Shown here: piece after piece, positions 34,300 to 47,891 of the stretch | Numbering within the stretch: the first letter of the stretch is position 1 | Layout of the letters: every line of letters starts with the position of its first letter | NCBI RefSeq assembly: GCF_000003815.2 | Contig: NC_049989.1 | Span: forward strand, 12,105,397 to 12,169,396 | DNA length: 64,000 bases | DNA from: Branchiostoma floridae | Taxonomy: Eukaryota > Chordata > Leptocardii > Amphioxiformes > Branchiostomatidae | Direction: 5' to 3' | Notes under the pieces: generated by a model | Databases searched by the model: none | The model's input: the letters and a program-made list of their open reading frames with translations, nothing else | Told to the model about the DNA's origin: nothing | Program-made: the position numbers and the translations under genes

Positions 34300-36370
34300 T
34301 GACATGCTTTTTTGCAAGATTTCCTCGTGATCGGTAAGTAACAACCCTTCTAATATTTTGGCAAAAGTCCATTTCCTCGTGGACGAAAGTAGGACGTTGA
34401 CAACACAAGATCGTGTACTTGAATAAATGAGTAAAGGCCAGCGAAAATACAAGCATGCCGAATCAGCCTGCACTTTTCACTACTATGATCTTGATTTCCT
34501 ATTTCTCATTTTTAGTTGTTTCAATATTGTCATTTCAGTCTGCAAACGAATATTTCTACATAATACTGTACTAATACATAGCTTTTTATCAAAAACATTT
34601 ATTACTCTACTTACAAAGTTTAACACTAGCTAGCCCTCTGGTTATGGCCTGTTGTTTAAAATATGTATCTTGAGTGTAAGTCGATCGCTTTTAGTGAGCT
34701 GTTCTTTGCTAGTGTACCGGAGTTAGCCCTTCATATGATACCTTACAAGTAAGTGATAGTACATGAGATGTACCGATTTGCCGTTTCGGTTTTTTCTATA
34801 CTATGCTATCGTTAGTCTTCCCGGCTATATCACCATACTTTGCACTTGACGAATCCTAACAATAATTCTATCTTTGTCGATCATTGGCAAAGACTATCAA
34901 CTGTGAAAGAACGATTTTAACCTCAAGTGATGCGAAGAAATATTGGCAACATCTTTCTTGTGATTCCGTAGTACAGGTGTCACTGATGATTGCAGCTAAA
35001 CTCAGTAAGATCACAAAAGCCTCTCCGTGTGTCCTCAGTGTGTCTTCTCACCCTAGACTCTTCGTTTGAACAGGTGTTTCTTCACGGGTGGTGTTAACAT
35101 GTGAAACTGAGAACTTTCAGGAAGTTTTACGCTCTGGCGAACAAGTTGACAACTCCTGAGTAAGACTTTGGTTGGGAGATAAGCTGTGAACGTGACGATG
35201 CAGCTTGCTTTGGAAGACGACAAAGATGTGCATAATGCATCTGTTTCCTCACAATTGTAGAACACACTGAAAAATCGTTATGGCGTGGCGTATGTCGTGG
35301 CGCTTACAAGACAAAGGAAAGTCCTTCAAAGTTAGAAATATTTCCACACATTACAAATTTGATGCCCCCGTCTCTGTCTGCAGATGGTAGTAACCTAAGT
35401 GCAAGTACGAGATGTTTCCATGCCTTATTTGTATGGCTGTACACTAAATGAGGTGTCTCACTCAACTGCGGTACGTTTTAAATTGAATTTGTGTTACCCT
35501 CGAATTTATTTTAGAAATATCATGCGAAACGGACGAAAGCGACAACAAATCGCAAAAATTGTAGTTTTTTTATCTATAAAATGCCTTCAGTGCTCTGTCA
35601 AGTCGCTGACTGTAGTGACGACAGCGCTAGTTTTCGTATACTTGTACATAGCATTTTGCTGTACATAGGTTTTTGCCTCCTGTTAGCCCCCCCCCCCCCC
35701 AAAAAAAAAGAGTTATTATTTTGTAACGCTTGGATATGGTTAAGGATGAAGACCTTGTAGCTATATTGCGACGACCTTTCGAAAAGGTGACCACCGGAGA
35801 CAGAAAATTGCGACGTCGCCAACGTACCGCAACTTTGAAGAGATGCTCCCTTAAGGTGGCTTTAAAGCATCTTTAGGTATACGCGCTCTTCCTTACTATT
35901 TCACCACAATAGACGGATTTGAACCATGATTCTATCTTTAATGATATTTGCAAAACATTTTCAGTTTTATGTGAGTATGAACTATATTAACCTGATAAAG
36001 GGGAATATTAGCAGCATCTTTCCTGTAATTCAAAGGAAAATGTATCTCTGATGATACCCCAGATCAGAAAGGCCTCAACTCTGTGACCTCGGCGCGACGT
36101 CTCAGCCAAGACTCAGGTGAACAGGTGTTTCACGGACCAGTGTAAACATGTGAAACTGAGAACTTTGAGGAAATGTTACACTTGGTTGAAGTAGTTGTCA
36201 ACAGCTGAGTAAGACTTGTGACATTTAGTTGACAGCAAGATTAACTGTACACATGGCAATGCCCGGGACTTTGGAAGCCATATTCCATCACAAAGACGAG
36301 GGGCAACTATTTGTTTAAATTCCACTGCATTTCTCTGTGTTTAACGTGCTATTCTATTGTACCCCCATTC
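34300..36370. other. Upstream region of gene C with repeated blocks
   Basis: GAAATGGAC-TTTTGCCAAAAT (minus, ~34340-34370) is conserved upstream of the other BRICHOS promoters. Two related blocks, ~35040-35270 and ~36090-36250, each contain GAACAGGTGTTTC, AACATGTGAAACTGAGAAC and AGTAAGACTT. They recur at ~55230-55470 and ~56080-56200, and inverted at 62090-62200. No coding exon. Confidence 0.5.
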
Positions 36371-36394
36371 TAATTATGATGTTTAGTCATATAT

Positions 36395-37027
<633 letters not shown>

Positions 37028-37374
37028 CATAGCATATATACATATATATGCATGCCCCTCTCTCTATATATATACAAGCCCCTCGCTCTATATATATACC
37101 GGGCTTACATGCATGAGTTAACTATACGCATGTCCAGGCCTACTTGACAAGTGTTAGAGGGGAACAAGAACTGCCGTCAACAAGCGGATGACTCGACTGA
37201 ACATTTCCGTATAGAAGTATCGATGCAGATGTAAGGGTCTGTGGCAATGAAAGTAATTCAACAGCATAATATGTGTATAGATATCACGTTTCTGTTGTTT
37301 CTTAGTTGTTTTGAATCTTATACAGGCTTTACCTTTGACGTCATCAGCGCCATGTTGGATTACAGCATATGTCT

Positions 37375-37810
37375 GTTAAAGCCAGGTTTACGCCCAAGAC
37401 ACGCCAAACTTGTTAAAAGTCGGACGGAATATCGTTCGGTTATTGCAGGAAGCCCGAACGAGTCTGGCGCGAGGCCGAAGAGTTCGGACAAACTCCGACC
37501 GAAAAAAAGAGAGTCAAAAACCGTCGGGTTGCCGCCCGGGTATTGGCCAAGTCTTGGCCATTGCTTGGACAAACTCCGGTCGAGCTACAGGCAACCCTTT
37601 GACGAGCTCTACGAGCTCAACGCTCACCGCCGAGGCCTCGCTGAAATTAAGCGCAGCTGCAAGTGCCCCGCAAACGCCGGCCGAGCTGCTAAAATTCGGT
37701 CGAGGCCCGCATAATCGCCAAAACGCCGGTCATACTCCGGCCGAAAATGTCCATTTGGAGCTCGCCAACAGCTCGGCCGAGCCAAATTCTTGATTTGTAA
37801 AGGGGGCTTA
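37375..37810. repeat. GC-rich candidate transposon remnant
   Basis: Ends are imperfect inverses (GTTAAAGCCAGGTTTACGC on the left, TTGTAAAGGGGGCTTAAAC on the right). The interior repeats short blocks around CGGCCGA and AACTCCGGTCGAG. Open frames of 127-157 codons cross it in two frames with no domain and a composition set by the repeat; I do not call a gene. Confidence 0.4.
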
Positions 37811-39900
37811 AACGGGGCTTAACGACAGGAAGATGCTACAACGTAGTTGATCCAATTACCCGCCAGCATGGTAGTCGGGGGATTCAAATTATAATTATGA
37901 CGTCAATGAAAAGCATGTATTGTCACGTACATTTTGTCACATAAAAATATTAGACCCGCTTGAGGGGGCGTTTATTATGTACTTGTCTCCATCGTCCTGC
38001 CATCGCTTCTGAATTTGGTAATCTTGTTTCACTTTCGAAAAACCTCTGTGTGGTTTTCATAGAATGTTCAAAATATGACATCCTGACACGATTTTTTTTC
38101 CAGATTTACGGGGTTATACCGTCGGGGTTATACCACTCCTTGCAGGATGACACACACTTTCCTTGGCTGATACAAGACGGGGTGCGCCAAGTCTTCCATC
38201 CGTGTAATTTGTAGTAAATCACCAATTCCAGGCGGAAGGATTTGTACCATCGCACACCGGGGCATGCCGCTACTCTTTTTTTTTTTTAGAAAAGTGTGGT
38301 GGGTTCTTTAACGTGCGTGGTGTGTGACTCTCCCCAAACACGGGACCTCCATTTAAAAAAAAGTCCTATCCGAGGGACGTCCCTAGCAGAAGCTAGGTAC
38401 TCATTTTCACCTGAGTGAAGTAAGGATGTAAAGTGCCTTTTCCAAAGGCACAAGATGGGTGACATGGCGCAGGTTTAGAACTCGGGACCTCTTGTTACCT
38501 CAAACTCAGTGTTTGAGGTGACATCAAACCGTGGACACAGATATGGTAATGAATGAGGGTCATGCATCTCCGAATGCTGTATGGTGGCACAGTATGGGAA
38601 TAAAGGGTAAAGTTGAAGGTAGTCCCATAGTGCTTTTAAACCGTAAGTGCAAGTGCAGGGTGTTGTTATCCGCTGTGCCTTAGGTACGATTTGGAAGTCG
38701 GAGCCAATGCCTCTCCAACCTACCCAAACATTTGTTCGACTTCTTCTCGTTTCTTAGTGATCGTAACAACAGACAAACCTTTCATTTCTGATTCATGCCT
38801 TACCGTCGATCCATATAACAGTGACATTTAGTGTTTTTTGTTTATACGGTCTCACTTTCTGTACACCATGATTTTAGTCACTGGCTAGTGATGGAAGAAA
38901 AGACAGGGCCATTAAAATGGCCCCCAAGAATTAACCCTTGTCACTAGTAGAAGAATCAACTTGAAGATACGAAGTCATATAATGTAAAAAAAATCGGAAC
39001 ACTGTCCTTAAACGTGTAAGAAACTGTTAAAAACATATTGGCGATGTTTGCCCTATGTTGTATGATGTATTCGTTTTTACATCCAGTTCTATCTTGATTC
39101 ATTTCTCCTCTTAGATATCATGTATTTTGTTCAACATTCTAAATGGTAAAGTGACAAAAGAAAACGCGAGAACAACATTGCCGGATTAATGAATAGCATT
39201 TGTTAGGACAGTAAGTGTTGATGAACAATGTTTTATTATCACTTGTACGCACTGTAACCTTGGCATTCCCCTTGTGACTTCTCAGCCCTATCTTTATGTC
39301 AAATATCTCAATGGATCTAAATCTACAGTACTAGTACGTTTTACAGCAAGTCAGTAAACAGCCATACAAACAAAACTGAAGCGATAGCTACTCAAGTCCA
39401 TATTATGTTGTCATCGTATTAACAATATCTAGATATAATATTCAGCACTGTATTGTATATTGTCTATGAACAACCTTGGTCATGTCTGATTTATGCCTTA
39501 TCGTCCATGTAACAGCGACATCTAGCGGTTTTGTAAGGAAAGTTTCTACGACGCCACTCCATGTGCACCATGATTTTAGTCATTGGTGAGAAGACAGCAC
39601 ATTATAAGTCTGAAGAGTGCTTATGAGAAATGAAAGAACCTGACCAACCATAGGTTAACATTGAATATCACTGGTTATAGTTAAATTTAAAGTAAGAAAT
39701 ATCTTATATACTGATGGATATCTATCAGTTCCTCAGTATCCATGCTCGGCTTCAATATGACTTGTCAAACTTAAGGTATACCTTGTAGTTAGCTTTCTAC
39801 TCTGAATTGAGATTCAGGATAATAGCCGCAATGTGTAGTCAGTTACTACGGTAATTTTAATTTTATGAGAGACCAACACATTGCTTGGCTTGGCTTGTAC
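37811..39900. other. Intergenic region with SINE-like repeat and start of second duplicated unit
   Basis: A ~200-bp SINE-like repeat lies at 38500-38725 (GTTTGAGGTGACATCAAACC...GGTAGTCCCA); related copies are at 31870-32170 and 45430-45740. Sequence from ~38760 to 39900 matches 23160-24280, including GCGACATCTAGCGGTTTTGT at 39514. No coding exon. Confidence 0.55.
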
Positions 39901-40844
39901 TTAGTGCACGATAAAATCACAATCGCGCTCACAGCAGTAACGGGTCTCACTGCAGCGACGCCTCCACCACCATCCACTGCAGCTCCTCCTCGTGCAGTAT
40001 CGCACACAGGGACATCTTGCGCTCAGCCACCACCCATGAAGAGAACGTGCCACACGGAAATGCTCTCCATCCGCTTGGGCCTCACCTGTAATAGAATCGG
40101 ATAAATCCCTATACTTATAGCAAGGGGAGCTACCTTGCATACAAACCCCTGCATACTTCCAACTCCCTGTGCCCATAAAACAACATTATTTATCCCCCTG
40201 TGAAAAACAAATTTCATTTGCATACATCGATCTAGCATACTTACAAAGGATCTCAGGATCCTAACATTTTGTACAGTTCTATGACATTGCTTTACCTAAA
40301 GTTATGAGCTAAACATATAGACATCCTCACCTGCAGTGTCCTCAATCTCTTCTGTCCCATCCTCATCGTCTCCCAATATGGAAAGGAGAGAACGCTGAAA
40401 AAACAGCAAACTAATTAGAAGAGGCAAAAATGTTAATGTGAAAAAAAACTGTAGGATGTGAAAAAACTGTAGGATGAAATAAGATGAAAAGGGACATTTT
40501 GAACATTAGAAGCCTTACTTCGGGACGCTCTGCTGCAGCCGGTTGGATCAGGATCAACAGGACCACCACACCCATAAACAACATCACTGTTGCCATGGAA
40601 ACACGTCCAGATCGCTGAGTGAAAAGAATTCTAAAAGTTTAGCTTCATTTTGTATGAAATTAACCATTTCGACATCAATAAGCTTTCTTTTTACATTCAG
40701 GAGAAATGAAAACATTTGCCTCAATCCCACCTCGAAATCGGTAGCTCTATGACCGGGTCATGACAAAATATCTGAGTTTATTTACACCAATACGTGACAG
40801 CGTATACTCACTTTAGGACTCTTTGGAGTAGGGACGCGCATCAT
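39901..40844 (-). CDS. Secreted eight-cysteine cationic peptide precursor B2
   Basis: A 125-codon paralog of B1 with the same four coding exons: 40844-40812, 40614-40519, 40394-40331, 40085-39901; phases 0,0,1. Start MMRVPTPKSPK; signal segment MATVMLFMGVVVLLILIQPA; acidic propiece LGDDEDGTEEIED; RVAR before the basic domain. The mature part keeps all eight cysteines and the exact spacing of B1 after the first cysteine, and the CTRRSCSGWW core. Changes cluster outside the cysteines (LLWLWGTRVRC becomes LHGWWLSARC, one codon shorter; CCQHKC becomes CCERDC). Net charge is about +5. TAA is at 39901-39903. Introns are shorter because the LINE insert of B1 is absent. Leader exon ends at 41817. Confidence 0.8.
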
Positions 40845-41816
40845 TTGTCTTCGGAGCCAAACAATTCACGTATGTGGGATTCAGTTGTTTCCTACACATC
40901 GGTAGGAATAAATGAGGTGAGTTGAAATACAGAACACAATCTGGTCTGTTAGCCTATTGAAATTTCAACCCGTTTAACTGATGTAATCGATGCACATGAG
41001 AACAATGTACATATATAAATCCCTGGAAATGGTATTTCTCTGTTTGCAAGGTCTCTCATTTTTGCCATCATATGAATTTGCTTTAGTCTATGTAAATGAA
41101 GCTCATGAGTTAGTGACTCAATAAATGTAAGACGGCCACTGTATCCTGATCTCCAAGCAGAGGTATGGCAACTGCGACATTAATTGAACCTCTTTAGAAG
41201 TATTCTTATGGTTTTCAAGTGGATGCTACGAAAGCGGAACAAATAAAAGCTTCACATATTCTTGGTCATGAGTCATACGCCACCATGTTTTATTCAATCA
41301 CCTATAAAAAATAGGTTGCCTCTATGATATCTGTCAGCCGAATTTCGCACGACACATCCACGGCTATCTGAAAAATTCACTCAGTTTGCGATCGTACGTA
41401 CGACGGTCGTTCTCTGAATCTGACCGGGCACTGAAAGCAATGGACTGAGTCTGTTGCAGACGCCGATAGCGAGTTACTCTAACTGTATGGAAACCTAACC
41501 ATACGGCCAAAGTAATCTCAATTGCGATTAAATATTCGCGTTTGAGTCAAGAAGTCGACATTAGACTGATAGAGGCTTTTACGCAGTTCGAAACAGCACC
41601 GCAGATCTATGCATGGGTCGCACATTTAGATATCATATTCAATATACAACGTTGTGTGTTGCTTCGAAGAAAGTTCCTATACGGGAAACATGCGGCTCCA
41701 GCGTCTTTTCTGAAGATGTGGCATATAAGTGTGGATGGTTGGCTTGAGGTTGTCCTTCCCCAGTTACTCTACCAATATACAACGAAGCGTTATATAATAT
41801 TTCATAACTCACGTAC

Positions 41817-41960
41817 CTCACGGAACAGATCAGGACTGTGACACACACGGTCTGTGCTTTCTCACGGCTTGTTTGGTGCTGGAAAGGACCCACTGCTGAC
41901 TAATTCTTCAGATATTTACTTCCTCAAAGTTCTCGCTTTCACCTGGTTGCTAGGAGATCT
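41817..41960 (-). promoter_or_regulatory. Leader exon and proximal upstream of B2
   Basis: The minus-strand leader ends TTCCGTGAG|GTACGTGAG at 41817 and is ~90% alike to the B1 leader by eye. The motif GAGAACTTTGAGGAAGT is at 41920-41942 and AGCAACCAGGTGA next to it. The first exon boundary on the 5' side is unknown. Confidence 0.5.
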
Positions 41961-42493
41961 TGTCAAACAATAGGAACTGGCAAGTAAGCCTTCATTGCGT
42001 TTGGGATTGCAGTTGGGGAACTGTCAAAACAAACAAGGTCACAGGTGCATCGCGTCTAAGAACATTTGTTTATTCTAGAAGTCTGAAAAGTGAGTTAAGC
42101 AAGGGAGCTTAATATTCTATATGAACGGTACGATGTTGATTTGATTATATCGATGACACGCGCGCATTGATTTTCGGCCGTATGCAGAAATAAAAGATAA
42201 AAAAGTTTCAACTATACTATAAATCATACAAAGCAGCAGTTAGATGAGCAAATAAAAATTTATATGCCTTTAGGGTGTAAAAAAATCGGAAATTTATACC
42301 AAGATAGACTTCCAATGTCAAAGAAGAAGATGTGAAAGAACAATACTAAAGAATCTATTGTTCTGTATACTGTACTCCGTTGGTTCAGTCATCTGGTTAC
42401 CCTTCCTGACCATTTATATGTCATACTGAAAGTAACTTTTTGGCCAAACGTCTTGTCTTTTATTCGCCACCCGTTATAAACAAATGTGGCCAA

Positions 42494-42496
<3 letters not shown>

Positions 42497-42528
<32 letters not shown>

Positions 42529-42801
42529 TATGTGTGTCTATGTGTGTGTGTCTATGTGTGTGTATATATATATATGTGTGTGTGTATGTGTGTATGTATG
42601 TGTGCGTGTGTGTGTCTGTGTGCGTGTGTTTGTATGTATGTGTGTGTGCGCGCGTGTGTGTGTGAGNNNNNNNNNNNNNNNNNNNNNNNNNNNNNNNNNN
42701 NNNNNNNNNNNNNNNNNNNNNNNNNNNNNNNNNNNNNNNNNNNNNNNNNNNNNNNNNNNNNNNNNNCGTGTGTGTGAGTGTGTGTGTGTGTGTGTGTGTG
42801 C

Positions 42802-42842
<41 letters not shown>

Positions 42843-42847
42843 TGTGT
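42497..42847. repeat. (GT)n microsatellite with assembly gap (100 N)
   Basis: GT dinucleotides with GTGTGTCTAT and GTAT variants, interrupted by N at 42667-42766. Thr-His frames on the minus strand are translations of it. Confidence 0.97.
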
Positions 42848-43313
42848 GGTGTGGTGTGTTTGGTACACGAGAATACATTATATAGCTCTAGAAAACTTTG
42901 GCAGCTTTGAACTTTGAACAAAGGCATTGACCCGAGGCTGGCCTTTCGGCGCTCGTGCTGTTGTCAAGGGGCTTAGGGACATCTGATATCTTTCAGGAAG
43001 TGACATGCTTGGCAAATCCGATAAGTCGCTTACAATTTGTCCGGTCAGCTCCCCAAAATATGTAAACCATATCCTTGATGTGGCTTTCCTCAAACACGAT
43101 ACCTCCATTTAATGTTCTATCCGAGGTACGGCCCTAACCGAAGCTAGGTACTCATTTCCATCTGGATGAAGTGATGAAAGTCGTGTTAAGTGTCTTTCCC
43201 AAGGGCACAAGGTTTGTTTCTGGATCAATGTTATAGTCCAAATACCCTGCCGTTACTCTACACGACCCCACTCTTGACGAATTGAATCCGTGTCGAACAA
43301 TACATGAAAGTTG

Positions 43314-43490
43314 TTACTACCCCTGTCACATTTTCCACGATCGTCGGGCGTATCGACGGAAGATCGGCCATATTTAAGATCGACAGAGGGTTGCGCGTAT
43401 TATTCACCCGAAAAACGTCCCTGTCACAAATAAGCCACACTTTGTACCTTGTACAATTGTTGTGCAATAAAGAAATTGTTATAAGCGATA
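43314..43490. mobile_element. Truncated copy of the CCCCTGTCAC MITE
   Basis: It starts TACTACCCCTGTCACATTTTCC-like, continues with TCGGGCGTATCGACGG and ends after TTGTTGTGCAATAAAG; the right inverted end is missing. It occupies the same place relative to gene D as 29274-29502 does to gene C, so it was copied with the unit. Confidence 0.6.
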
Positions 43491-43774
43491 TATAATATCT
43501 TGTACACTGTAGGTCACCGTTTTAATCATGTGGGTGGGACTAAATGAACCTAGTGTTATTGGTTAGGGTTCGGTAGCGAAAATTGGATATCTCTCGGCAA
43601 GTGAAATTTACTTCACAAATGCTTTAACAGTCAGTGTCCATTAAATAGTTTGCTCGTACCACTCAAAAATCTTTGCTTACTAAAACTCCTTTTGTCTAAC
43701 TTTCTAACCCTTTAAGCTAATAATCTATTCTGTATGTAAGCCCAAATAAAAAAAAACGCCCCCCCCCCTTACAC

Positions 43775-43990
43775 GCGCACATACAATACTGCAGATATAC
43801 ATGTAGATAGTTTTACATACAAACACACGTGCGCGCGCGCACACACACACATACACAGACATACACACAATCACAACTACACCTTCATACACAAACATGC
43901 ATACACAAACACAAATGTACGCATACACACGTACACATACACAAACATAGATGTGCAAAAATAAACACACAAACACAAACATTCGTAAAC
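43775..43990. repeat. CA-rich simple sequence
   Basis: Imperfect ACACAC/ACAT repeats 3' of gene D, paralogous to 30180-30420. Confidence 0.9.
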
Positions 43991-44547
43991 ACAGACACAA
44001 AGGTATCATAGCACAGACAAGAAGTTATCTTATACCAGTTTATTCAAACCAAACAAGACAAAAAGTCCAAGGGATCAATTAGGAGAGTGAGTGATCGAGT
44101 GAGTGATAATTGCTTTTTGCTTGTTTTGATATGATGTTGATTGCAAGTGTCCCTTGCATTATCAACTTAACTTCTGCAATCTCAGATATCTGAAGAGCCA
44201 CAAAGAGGTCGACTACAGTATTGTAGGAACTACGTAGGAACCACTATAAAACTTGCCTGTTCTAAGAAAGTTTATCTAAAAGCCTGTAGCTCCACATTGT
44301 CGCAGAACGATTTGAGCTACACCTTATTCATTTGTTTGTTCACGTGCTCTACAGGAGATTAATAATGTCAACAATCTTGTGGGCAACTTTTAGTAGATAA
44401 TAACAACATCCGTATCCAAAACCAAGACTAAAGCAAAATTTTAATGTACAACGTAGTTGACACCACATATTTTAGACTCAAATCTTCAGGTCAGGACAAA
44501 CTAGGTTTTCCTGTTGCCAGTGTATTAGTTGACAATGCATGGCCACC

Positions 44548-47108
44548 CTAGCCGACCCAGGAGCAGACCTTGACGCGAACAACTTGACAGCCAAAGTTGC
44601 AGACAGCCCTGCAGACGACGGTCACCACCCTCCTTACCACCCTCCCCACCGTCCTCACCACACGGCGGAAGTCGAACAACCACCCGCGCTTGGCGCGCTT
44701 CTTCACCTCCTGGTCCGGCTCGCCATCCAACAGGGCCCGGCGGCGACGCTTCCCGCACACGTTCCTGCAGGTATGGCTGCAGACGTTGTGGGTCACCCAT
44801 AAGCAGACAAGGGTCCCGACCACGCGTTTCTCACGCTGCTGCACAGCACTCGTTCCTAGGGGAAGAAGAATAATAGTTCATTCAAACATTTCATCATCGC
44901 CGGTGCTTATGGCCACATTTCCAAACCGGGGCCGGATCTGGATGTTTCAAGGAACGAATCTTAAAAGATTCTATCAAGACATACACTCAAATTATGCTCA
45001 TGACTTTTGCAGCGTCAACTACCAAGTATCGGCCAACAAAAGATTTCACAAAAATCTTTTTTTCAAGTACAGGAAAAGAAAGAGTGCCTGGTGCAGCACT
45101 TATTTTAGATAAAGATAAGGTGATATTCTGCACTGTACAGTCTTTAATTAAGCTTACCGTTGGTTCCAGAGAAAACTTCAACCTCCATCTCTGCGTCAGC
45201 TTCAGCTTCATCCTCCTCCACAGTCGCCCCTGGGGTGGGGGAAGTCTCAGTGGAAGACTTGACGGCCCAGTGGGTCTTCAGACCTTTGCAGAACTCCAGC
45301 ATGCTCTCACTCAGCACAGACCGCTCTGTATGGCCTAGCTCTTCATCGACAGATAAGAACGTCTCTGGTTGACGTTCGGCGACATCAACTTCTCCCTCCT
45401 GGTTGTAAGAAGCAAGGAAAATCTATTGTTTGAGGCGAAGTCAAACCGTGGATACAGTTTTGATAATGAATGTGGGCCATGCATCACTGTACGCTGTATG
45501 ACGGAATTGTATGGGAATAATCCCACAAATAGCGCTTTTAGGCGGTCGGAGCTGACCGTTGTTATCCGCTGTGTCTATAGAGCGCGGTATTGGAAGGCGG
45601 GACCCATCCCTCTCCAACCTGCCCAACCTCCCCAACCGAAGTCAGGTACCCACTTTTGCGCCTGTGTGGAATGAGGAAAGTCGTGTCAACTGTCTTTCGC
45701 CCCAAAATACTAGGAACCAAGCTGGGACCTCTAGATCTCGGGCTATTGGACGCCACCATGCAAATAACACCATGTATTCGAATAACATATCGTCAAGTCA
45801 TAATCAGCAACTTACTTCCATCTTTTCCAAGTCCTCCAACAGTTCCGTAGTGTCCTTGGACTCCTCCAGGCTTTCGTCAAGAATGTAGCACTTTTCATCC
45901 CCATCAAACCTGTAGGCCGAGAGACTCTGAAGATGCAAAGAAACAACTTGATTCTAGAGTACTAGAGATACTAGAGTTAGATACTAAAGATACTAGAGTA
46001 CTAGAGATGCTAGAGTACTGGAGATACTAGAGTACTGGAGATACTAGAGTATTAGAGATACTAGAGTACTAGAGATACTAGAGTACTAGAGATGCTAGAG
46101 TACTGGAGATGCTAAAGTATTAGAGATACTAGAGTACTAGAGATACTAGAGTACTAGAGATGCTAGAGTACTGGAGATGCTAGAGTACTGGAGATGCTAG
46201 AGTGCTGGAGATACTAGAGTATTAGAGATACTAGAGTACTAGATATACTAGAGTACTAGAGATGCTAGAGTACTAGAGATACTAGAGTATTAGAGATACT
46301 GGAGTACTAGGGACAATAGAGTACTAGAGATAATAGTAGATAGACAATCATTCATGACTATCGTAGTCAAACATACAGAATAATAAGGACTGACAGAAGA
46401 AAAATCACAATACCAAACAAAATTCTCAAAATCAACGTACCTTCTGCATATCCCTGAAGACGAAGGAAGTCCCGGTAGAGCTGACCGTACGGAAAGTCTC
46501 GGTGTCCTTCTCCTTGTCCACTTCTACGGTCTCTTCCATGATCTCATCCTCTATGGCCAGCTGCACGGAGCGCTGTAATTATATATGAAAGTGCCGGGCA
46601 AGCGTAAGGAACAGAGAATAATCCCAGTATCATCAATCAACTTTTAATGTCGAAAATAAACAGAATGCATTGATCTTTAATAGCAAAATTGCTGATCTTA
46701 CCACCACTACGTTGGGTTTCCGGTTGAGGTGGAGACCCAGCAGTGTTCCCCCCACCACTGCAAGTATCACCAGAACCACGCTGCCGACGGCAATGCCGAT
46801 CTTCAGACGACTCGCGTTTTCTCCACGGGCCTTCTTCTGCAAGGGAATGTCAGATTATAGTGAGATAAATGACAATGGGGGAAAAACGCAAGAGCAAATA
46901 TATTACAGAGGTATTGCTTTTTTCTCTTTTCGTTCAACTGTGTTTAAATTTTCAACTGTGTTAATATTTGCTTGAATGAAGCATATACCTATATAACTGG
47001 GTGAATTGTCCGAAATTGTACCTTGATGGCAGCGATCTCATGAGGAAAGACTCCTCCCGGCAGCGCCTCGACAGGGGGCAGGGTCTTCTTCTCATCGTAG
47101 GACGTCAT
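44548..47108 (-). CDS. BRICHOS precursor D with two four-cysteine C-terminal segments
   Basis: A 337-codon paralog of gene C. Coding exons: 47108-47022, 46836-46702, 46572-46441, 45926-45816, 45398-45158, 44855-44548; phases 0,0,0,0,1. Head MTSYDEKKTLPP...GGVFPHEIAAIK (Asp to His change in FPDE); span GIAVGSVVLVILAVVGGTLL. BRICHOS Asp in FVFRDMQK, Cys in GDEKCYILDES and MLEFCKGLKTHW. Exon 6 keeps QREKR, C-x7-C-x3-C-x3-C, KRRRR, LLDGEPDQEVKKRAKR and C-x3-C-x3-C-x7-C. The final peptide is 45 residues, ten longer than in C and E, because of inserted basic/valine residues (GWLFDFRRVVRTVGRVVRR). AATAAA (minus) is at 44039-44044. The intron between exons 4 and 3 carries a 17-bp minisatellite. Its promoter is not visible and probably falls in the gap at 47892-47991. 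Confidence 0.9.
45953..46335. repeat. 17-bp minisatellite in gene D intron
   Basis: About 22 tandem units of TAGAGTACTAGAGATAC with ACTGG and ATGC variants, absent from the matching introns of C and E. Confidence 0.95.
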
Positions 47109-47891
47109 CTTACAAATAGGATGATTCTGGTGAAAGGAAAAGAGAAAAAGTCAGAAAATGTTTCGTCCATAATGATTGTTCTTGGCAAGAGAAAGCTTTG
47201 TTATCTTCTATCATGAAAGGGCCTAGGGGTATTCATCGAAATGATGCACGTCACTGATAAGCTTACTCAACTGCAATAAGCTGTTCAAAGCCGTTTGGTT
47301 CACTTGTCACGGGTAAACAAGGGGGCCAGGTCAAACCTACGAAAAGATTGTGTTTTCTGCGTGAAAGCAAATATGCAGATCAGTGTTCTGCTCTGTGGGT
47401 TGCACTTGAAAACAATAAGGTATCTAGTTTCTAAGATGCTTGAGTGAGCCAACGTACAAAGAATACACGGCAAATTTAAGCAAGTACAACAAACAACTGC
47501 TCTCAATTGAGAACAACCCGTCTACCATTTTAAATACTCGATATTCAGAATTCCAGAAATTGGTCACTTTTGCCTGAAAGACAAAAATTTGTTAACAGAA
47601 CTATCATACGGACATCCGTGTGCACCCAAACCGTGAAGCCAACACGACGCCCTCAAGACGAAAATCCTTATCATGAAATTCCGATGGATCTATTTCAGGG
47701 TGAGCAAAAGTACAAGAGACCCATAACGTAGCCAAACAAAGCAGAATTCTCAGGAAGAGGCAATTGATGTAAACTGGGGATCGGAGGGTGACAACGCCGA
47801 CTTGCACTTGAAGAGGAGGTCCCGGGCTCAGGCGGGCAGGCCCTCAGCTTGGCACGGGAGGACCCAGGTGGGCTATTACATCCGCGCCAAA

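Noticed and set aside
37241-37793. Open frames of 127-157 codons, Arg/Ala/Ser-rich
   Set aside because: They overlap in different frames over a GC-rich repeated element with inverted-like ends, and no domain is visible.
44539-45112. Plus-strand frames over the last exon of gene D (and similar at 30907 and 50412)
   Set aside because: Shadow frames opposite the GC-rich peptide exon; splice sites and paralogy support the minus strand.
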